From positions 1-10,606 of the forward strand of contig JAADDL010000105.1 in the NCBI GenBank assembly GCA_013153915.1: a DNA stretch of 10,606 nt, read 5' to 3'. Made by a program: the position numbers and the translations under genes. Below the pieces are notes generated by a model. The model was not told the origin of the DNA. It searched no databases and saw only the letters and a program-made list of their open reading frames with translations. How positions within the stretch are numbered: position 1 is the stretch's first letter; the number at the start of each line of letters is the position of its first letter. Shown here one piece after another: positions 6,812 to 10,606 of the stretch. The stretch comes from Campylobacterota bacterium. GTDB taxonomy: Bacteria; Campylobacterota; Campylobacteria; Campylobacterales; JALSKU01.

Positions 6812-7687
6812 GTGCAGATAATAAATACCGACGAAAAGATAAGGGATATCAAAAAGATCGGACTGGTTCTAAGACCCGATACTTACAATCTTCATCCTTA
6901 TTACGATATTATCAAACATAAATGCGATTTGCATGGAGTGAAGTTGCTTGTCTCAAAAGAGAGTGCTAAACTTTTGGGTGTTGACGGTATCGATTTTGAC
7001 GAGATGTGTGAACAAAGCGACCTTATCATCTGTGTAGGAGGTGACGGTACGCTTATATCTTTAAGTAGAAGAAGTTACAGATACGATAAACCCATCTTAG
7101 CTATAAATGCAGGAAAACTCGGGTTTTTGACCGATATCAACTTCGAAGAGACCGATTCGTTTATGGATAAACTTTTTACGGGGGAGTATCGTATAGATAA
7201 AAGAATGGTTTTAAATGCGATATTTATATCAAAGGGAGAAAAAAAGAGTGCGGTGGCTTTTAACGATGCCGTATTTTCAAGAGAAATGATAGGCGGTATG
7301 ATAAAATTGAAAGCTTATATAAACGGCGACCATTTCAATACATATTTCGGTGACGGTCTTATAGTGTCAACCCCTACGGGTTCAACGGCTTATAACCTTT
7401 CAAGCGGAGGACCCGTAGTCTATCCTTTGACCGAAGCTTTGATACTCACTCCTCTTTGTTCTCACTCTTTGACGCAAAGACCTCTTATACTGCCCGTGGA
7501 CTTTGAGGTGGAGTTAAAAAGCGAAGATAACGTTCTTATCTCTCTTGACGGACAAGAAAATTATAATATGAGAGATTTTGATAGCGTAAAACTAAAGATA
7601 GCCTCTAAAGGAGTTAAGCTTATCCATAGGGTTGAGAGAAATTACTTTACCGTTTTAAGAGAAAAGCTAAATTGGGGAAGTGAATGA
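6812..7687 (+). CDS. nadK: NAD kinase
   Basis: Phosphorylates NAD to NADP in the cytoplasm. 291 residues, normal for the bacterial family. GGDGT (76-80) is the nucleotide/phosphate motif with the key aspartate D78. LGFLTDI (113-119), FNDAV (150-154, N151-D152) and the glycine-rich STPTGSTAYNLSSGGP (186-201) are the other conserved blocks of the fold. The start is GTG, supported by AAAGGA (6801-6806) five bases upstream. First gene of a plus-strand operon; its TGA overlaps the ATG of recN as ATGA. From memory, the nadK-recN neighbourhood is conserved in Campylobacterota. Confidence 0.97.
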   Translation: MQIINTDEKIRDIKKIGLVLRPDTYNLHPYYDIIKHKCDLHGVKLLVSKESAKLLGVDGIDFDEMCEQSDLIICVGGDGTLISLSRRSYRYDKPILAINAGKLGFLTDINFEETDSFMDKLFTGEYRIDKRMVLNAIFISKGEKKSAVAFNDAVFSREMIGGMIKLKAYINGDHFNTYFGDGLIVSTPTGSTAYNLSSGGPVVYPLTEALILTPLCSHSLTQRPLILPVDFEVELKSEDNVLISLDGQENYNMRDFDSVKLKIASKGVKLIHRVERNYFTVLREKLNWGSE

Positions 7688-9222
7688 TAGAGAGATTCTT
7701 TTTAAAAAATTCTATCGGTTTTGAGAAGGTTGATTTGAATTTTGAAAGAGGATTGATACTCTTTAGCGGACCGAGCGGTGCGGGTAAATCGGTCTTGCTT
7801 GATTCGCTACTTGGGATTTTTGCTCTTAAAGATACGCAAGCTTTCGTTGCCGAAGCGACTTTGGACGGGGAGTTGGGGCTGGAGAGATTCGGTTTGGAAG
7901 AGGATGAGCCTAATATCTTTAGATTTGTCAAAAATAAGAGTTCAAGATATTTTATCAACGATAGCCAAGTATCTAAAAAGAGGATGAAAAACATATCCAA
8001 AACTTTCATAGACTATCTTTCTTTGAAGGAGTATAAAGAGTTTGAAGATGGCAGGATACTGGAAGTTTTAGACGAAATAGCTCTCAAAAAAAAGGCTTCG
8101 CATAAAGAGATATTAAAAGAGTACAATGAGATATTTGAAGAGTTTAGAGATGTGGAAAATGAGTTGCGAAAGATAGAAGAGGAAGAGAAAAAGATAGACG
8201 AACTCAAAGAGTTTGCAAAATACGAAGTGCAAAAGATAGAGGAGATATCCCCTCAAGTAGGAGAATATGAAGAGCTGTTGTCGGTAAAAAAAGAGTTATC
8301 TAAAAAAGAGAGGATTTTGGAGGCTATAAGCCAAGCCGAGATGATATTTGAGTATGAGGGTAAAGTTGCGGAAGCTTTGAGTCTTCTTGATTTGGATAGT
8401 GCGTTTTTTGATGACGCTTTAAATCAGTTAAGAGGATATTTCGAGTCCGCTACCGATAGGTTGAGCGAGCTTGACGAGAGTGAGATAGAAAATATCTTAG
8501 ATAGACTGGAAAAGTTATCCTCTTTAAAGCAGAGATACGGTTCTATCAAGGAGTGCTTAGACTATCTAAAAAAGAAAAAAGAAGAGATTGAGCACTATGA
8601 AAATATTTCATACGAAAAAGAAGAGTTGTCAAAAAGATACTTGACTTTAAAAGAAAAAGCCATAAAGCTTGCAAAATCCGTCTCTGATAGCAGAAAAAAG
8701 GCATTAAAAGAGTTAAATAAACTTATTAACTCATATCTAAAATCCTTATATCTTGATGATGTCAAAATATCTTTGGAGGATAAGGAACTTGATGAAAGCG
8801 GAAAAGATAAGGTTGTATTGGATTTTTGGGGAGTGAGTCTCGATAAGATAAGTACGGGAGAGTTCAATCGTGTCAGACTCTCTTTTTTAAGCTCTTTTAA
8901 CGATATACTAAATAAAAAGTCCGATTCGGTTTTGGTGCTTGATGAGGTTGATGCCAACTTGAGTGGAAAAGAGTCTATGAGTATAGCAAAAGTGTTAAAA
9001 AAACTCTCTAAAAATTATCAAATATTCGCTATATCCCATCAGCCGCAACTCACCTCAAAAGCCGATATGCACTTTTTGGTCTATAAAAAGAGCGGTAAAA
9101 GCTTTGTAAAAGAGTTAAAAACAAAAGATGAAAAGATAGATGAGTTAGCTAGGATGATAAGCGGAGAAAAAGTAGCTCAAGAGGCTATGGAGTTTGCAAA
9201 AAGTTTAATGGAGGAGAGATGA
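7684..9222 (+). CDS. recN: RecN-like SMC-family DNA repair ATPase
   Basis: A 512-residue SMC-like protein involved in double-strand break repair, somewhat shorter than the E. coli protein (about 550). Walker A is GPSGAGKS (29-36). A charged, Lys/Glu-rich coiled-coil region covers about 135-345, broken near 225-260. The C-terminal half-ATPase has signature ISTGEFNR (389-396), Walker B VLVLDEVD (416-423) and the H-loop SHQPQ (451-455). Both the Walker A (usually GETGAGKS) and the signature (usually LSGGELSR) depart from the common RecN form, but the catalytic K35, D420 and E421 remain. It overlaps nadK upstream and tatD downstream by ATGA, with GGGGAAG just before its start. The SMC/RecF group is the alternative, but size, domain order and context favour RecN. 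Confidence 0.9.
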   Translation: MIERFFLKNSIGFEKVDLNFERGLILFSGPSGAGKSVLLDSLLGIFALKDTQAFVAEATLDGELGLERFGLEEDEPNIFRFVKNKSSRYFINDSQVSKKRMKNISKTFIDYLSLKEYKEFEDGRILEVLDEIALKKKASHKEILKEYNEIFEEFRDVENELRKIEEEEKKIDELKEFAKYEVQKIEEISPQVGEYEELLSVKKELSKKERILEAISQAEMIFEYEGKVAEALSLLDLDSAFFDDALNQLRGYFESATDRLSELDESEIENILDRLEKLSSLKQRYGSIKECLDYLKKKKEEIEHYENISYEKEELSKRYLTLKEKAIKLAKSVSDSRKKALKELNKLINSYLKSLYLDDVKISLEDKELDESGKDKVVLDFWGVSLDKISTGEFNRVRLSFLSSFNDILNKKSDSVLVLDEVDANLSGKESMSIAKVLKKLSKNYQIFAISHQPQLTSKADMHFLVYKKSGKSFVKELKTKDEKIDELARMISGEKVAQEAMEFAKSLMEER

Positions 9223-9998
9223 TAATAGACACTCATTGTCACTTGGACGATAGAAAATATATAGAGGATTTGGATGAGGTTATACAAAGGGCTAAGGATG
9301 CGGGAGTAAATGGTTTTGTAATACCCGGTGCCGATATAGTCGACCTTGATAGGGCAAGAGAGATATCATATACCTTTAAAGAGGTCTATTACGCATCAGG
9401 CGTTCATCCGTATAATCTGGAGGGATATTATAAAGATTTTTTGGAGAGACATTTAAGAGATCCAAGGTGTATAGCCGTAGGAGAGTGCGGGCTGGATTAT
9501 TATAGGCTTCCCGAAAACGAAGAAGAGGTAAAGAGGGTAAAAGAGGAGCAAAAGAGGCTATTTAAAGAGCAAATCGAGTTATCTTTTGAGTATAAAAAGC
9601 CTCTTATAGTCCATATCAGAGAGGCAAATCAAGACAGTTTTGAAATATTGAAAAGTTACGGAGATTTTCCTCAAAAAGCTATACTTCACTGTTTTAACGC
9701 TAGTGAAATGTTGCTTGATTTGGCTGAAAACGGATTTTATTTCGGAATAGGCGGGGTTTTAACCTTTAAAAATGCCAAGAAGCTTGTGGAGATTTTGCCG
9801 AAAATTCCTTTGGATAGGATAGTTTTGGAAACAGATGCCCCCTATCTAGCGCCAACTCCTCACAGAGGAGAGCGAAATGAGCCGGCATATACCGTTTTGG
9901 TCGCTAAAAAAACGGCAGAGATATTGGGGATGAGCTACGAAGAAGTTTGCGATATAACGACGAAAAACGCCAAAATGGTTTTTAAAGAGTTTTTGTGA
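9219..9998 (+). CDS. tatD: TatD-family metal-dependent hydrolase (DNase)
   Basis: A TIM-barrel hydrolase of the TatD/YcfH/YjjV group, 259 residues, full length. The metal ligands are all present: H6 and H8 in DTHCHLD, E89 in GECGLDYY, H132 in VHIRE, H157 in LHCFN and D206 in ETDAPYL. Members act as 3'-5' deoxyribonucleases, some linked to DNA repair, which fits its place directly after recN; the exact substrate is inferred. The ATG overlaps the recN stop as ATGA, and GGAGG (9210-9214) lies 4 bases upstream. Last gene of nadK-recN-tatD. The stop codon is part of the promoter for the next gene. No twin-arginine transport genes are nearby, and the family name is historical. Confidence 0.96.
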   Translation: MIIDTHCHLDDRKYIEDLDEVIQRAKDAGVNGFVIPGADIVDLDRAREISYTFKEVYYASGVHPYNLEGYYKDFLERHLRDPRCIAVGECGLDYYRLPENEEEVKRVKEEQKRLFKEQIELSFEYKKPLIVHIREANQDSFEILKSYGDFPQKAILHCFNASEMLLDLAENGFYFGIGGVLTFKNAKKLVEILPKIPLDRIVLETDAPYLAPTPHRGERNEPAYTVLVAKKTAEILGMSYEEVCDITTKNAKMVFKEFL

Positions 9999-10004
9999 TA
10001 TAAT
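9996..10004 (+). promoter_or_regulatory. Extended -10 promoter of the lytic transglycosylase gene
   Basis: TGATATAAT is a perfect extended -10, and its first three bases are the tatD stop codon TGA. Transcription would start near 10011, about 40 bases before the ATG at 10051. No terminator hairpin is seen between tatD and this element, so read-through from the upstream operon is also likely. Confidence 0.68.
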
Positions 10005-10050
10005 ATGAGTTTATATTTTTGACCTGCGGGTTATAAAGGTGATATTTACG

Positions 10051-10606
10051 ATGAAACTGTTTTTTGCACTCTTTTTCTGTTTTGAACTTTTATTTGCCTC
10101 TTTAACGATGCAAGATGATTTTTCCAAAGAGATTAGAGTTTTAAAAAGTCTTGATATCGATGAGAGTTTTTTGACCGATCCCGTTTTTGTGGATATGCAA
10201 ACGACTCTTGATAAATATAGAGCAAAACATTTTTTAAAAGTTCTTGAGGATGGACACACTTTTGTGCCTGTTTTGACTAAGATGATAGCCGACGCTAAAA
10301 TACCTAAAGCTTTTTTATATTTAGCTATGGCGGAGTCAAATTTTTCGGCTGAAGCGAAGTCTAAGACAAGAGCGGTGGGACTATGGCAGTTTATGCCAAG
10401 AACCGCAAAACTGTTGGGACTCAAAGTCAATAGATATATCGATGAGAGAAGAGACCCAATAAAGTCAACAAAAGTAGCCATAAAGTATCTAAAATTTTTA
10501 CATAAAAGATTTGGCAAATGGTATCTTGCCGCATTGGCGTATAATTGCGGAGAGGGAAAACTCAGTAAGGTTATTAGAAAAGTCGGTACGGATAAACTAA
10601 GCGTTT
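10051..10606 (+). CDS. Lytic transglycosylase, MltD/SLT type, N-terminal part
   Basis: Cleaves the glycan strands of peptidoglycan in the periplasm, forming 1,6-anhydromuramic ends. The gene runs off the right edge; 185 codons are visible. A signal peptide (residues 1-16, MKLFF...LLFA) suggests export, with cleavage after A16; no lipobox cysteine follows. The SLT (goose-lysozyme-like) domain starts near residue 74: catalytic E95 in AMAESNF, then GLWQFMP (110-116), DERRDP (131-136) and AYNCGEG (163-169), the order found in MltD and Slt catalytic domains. LysM repeats would be expected downstream if it is MltD. The ATG has AAGGTGA (10036-10042) 8 bases upstream. From memory, C. jejuni also has a transglycosylase after tatD. 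Confidence 0.93.
   Translation, partial: MKLFFALFFCFELLFASLTMQDDFSKEIRVLKSLDIDESFLTDPVFVDMQTTLDKYRAKHFLKVLEDGHTFVPVLTKMIADAKIPKAFLYLAMAESNFSAEAKSKTRAVGLWQFMPRTAKLLGLKVNRYIDERRDPIKSTKVAIKYLKFLHKRFGKWYLAALAYNCGEGKLSKVIRKVGTDKLSV

Noticed and set aside
10011..10517. 168-codon minus-strand frame at the right end
   Set aside because: Antisense to the lytic transglycosylase gene, whose plus-strand frame shows a signal peptide and catalytic motifs.
1..10606. CRISPR array, tRNA, rRNA, insertion sequence or prophage genes
   Set aside because: No regularly spaced repeats, no transposase or integrase coding, no terminal inverted repeats, and no cloverleaf-like sequence were seen on either strand.

Overview
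This is an AT-rich, gene-dense chromosomal window. Codon usage is heavy in AGA and ATA, Shine-Dalgarno sites are of the AAGGA type, and several promoters show an extended -10 (TGnTATAAT) with no obvious -35. Together with the gene order (adk and aspS on the minus strand, diverging from nadK, recN, tatD and a lytic transglycosylase on the plus strand), this points to a Campylobacterota (epsilonproteobacterial) genome. From memory, Campylobacter jejuni has nearly the same order. Genus cannot be fixed from the window.

Layout: (1) Positions 1-215 hold the C-terminal tail of an RND-family efflux permease. (2) Positions 216-563 contain no convincing intact gene. They hold a possible decayed minus-strand coding remnant, some short repeats and a putative metE promoter. 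(3) Positions 564-2831 are metE, cobalamin-independent methionine synthase, followed by a clear intrinsic terminator. (4) Positions 2914-3601 hold a two-gene toxin-antitoxin module with its own promoter: an MNT-type minimal nucleotidyltransferase (MntA-like antitoxin) overlapping a HEPN-domain RNase (HepT-like toxin). Both carry the textbook motifs GSX10DXD and RX4HXY. (5) Positions 6671 down to 3603 on the minus strand form a tight operon: aspS, then adk (4-base ATGA overlap), then a stand-alone CinA-N/MoaB-like molybdopterin-binding-fold protein (1-base gap). It converges on the toxin gene with a single base between the stop codons. (6) Positions 6672-6811 are a divergent promoter region. 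(7) Positions 6812-9998 on the plus strand form a second tight operon, nadK-recN-tatD, with both junctions being 4-base ATGA overlaps. (8) Positions 10051-10606 are the start of a secreted lytic transglycosylase with a signal peptide, driven by an extended -10 promoter that overlaps the tatD stop codon.

Most of the window is housekeeping: methionine synthesis, aspartyl-tRNA supply, adenylate balance, NADP synthesis, DNA repair and peptidoglycan turnover. The only accessory element is the MntA/HepT pair, and it belongs to a known system. The AspRS carries leucines at the two positions linked to relaxed tRNA specificity in Helicobacter, so it is probably non-discriminating. The RecN protein has unusual nucleotide-binding motifs. 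I found no convincing undescribed system. The least explained stretch is 216-563, upstream of metE.
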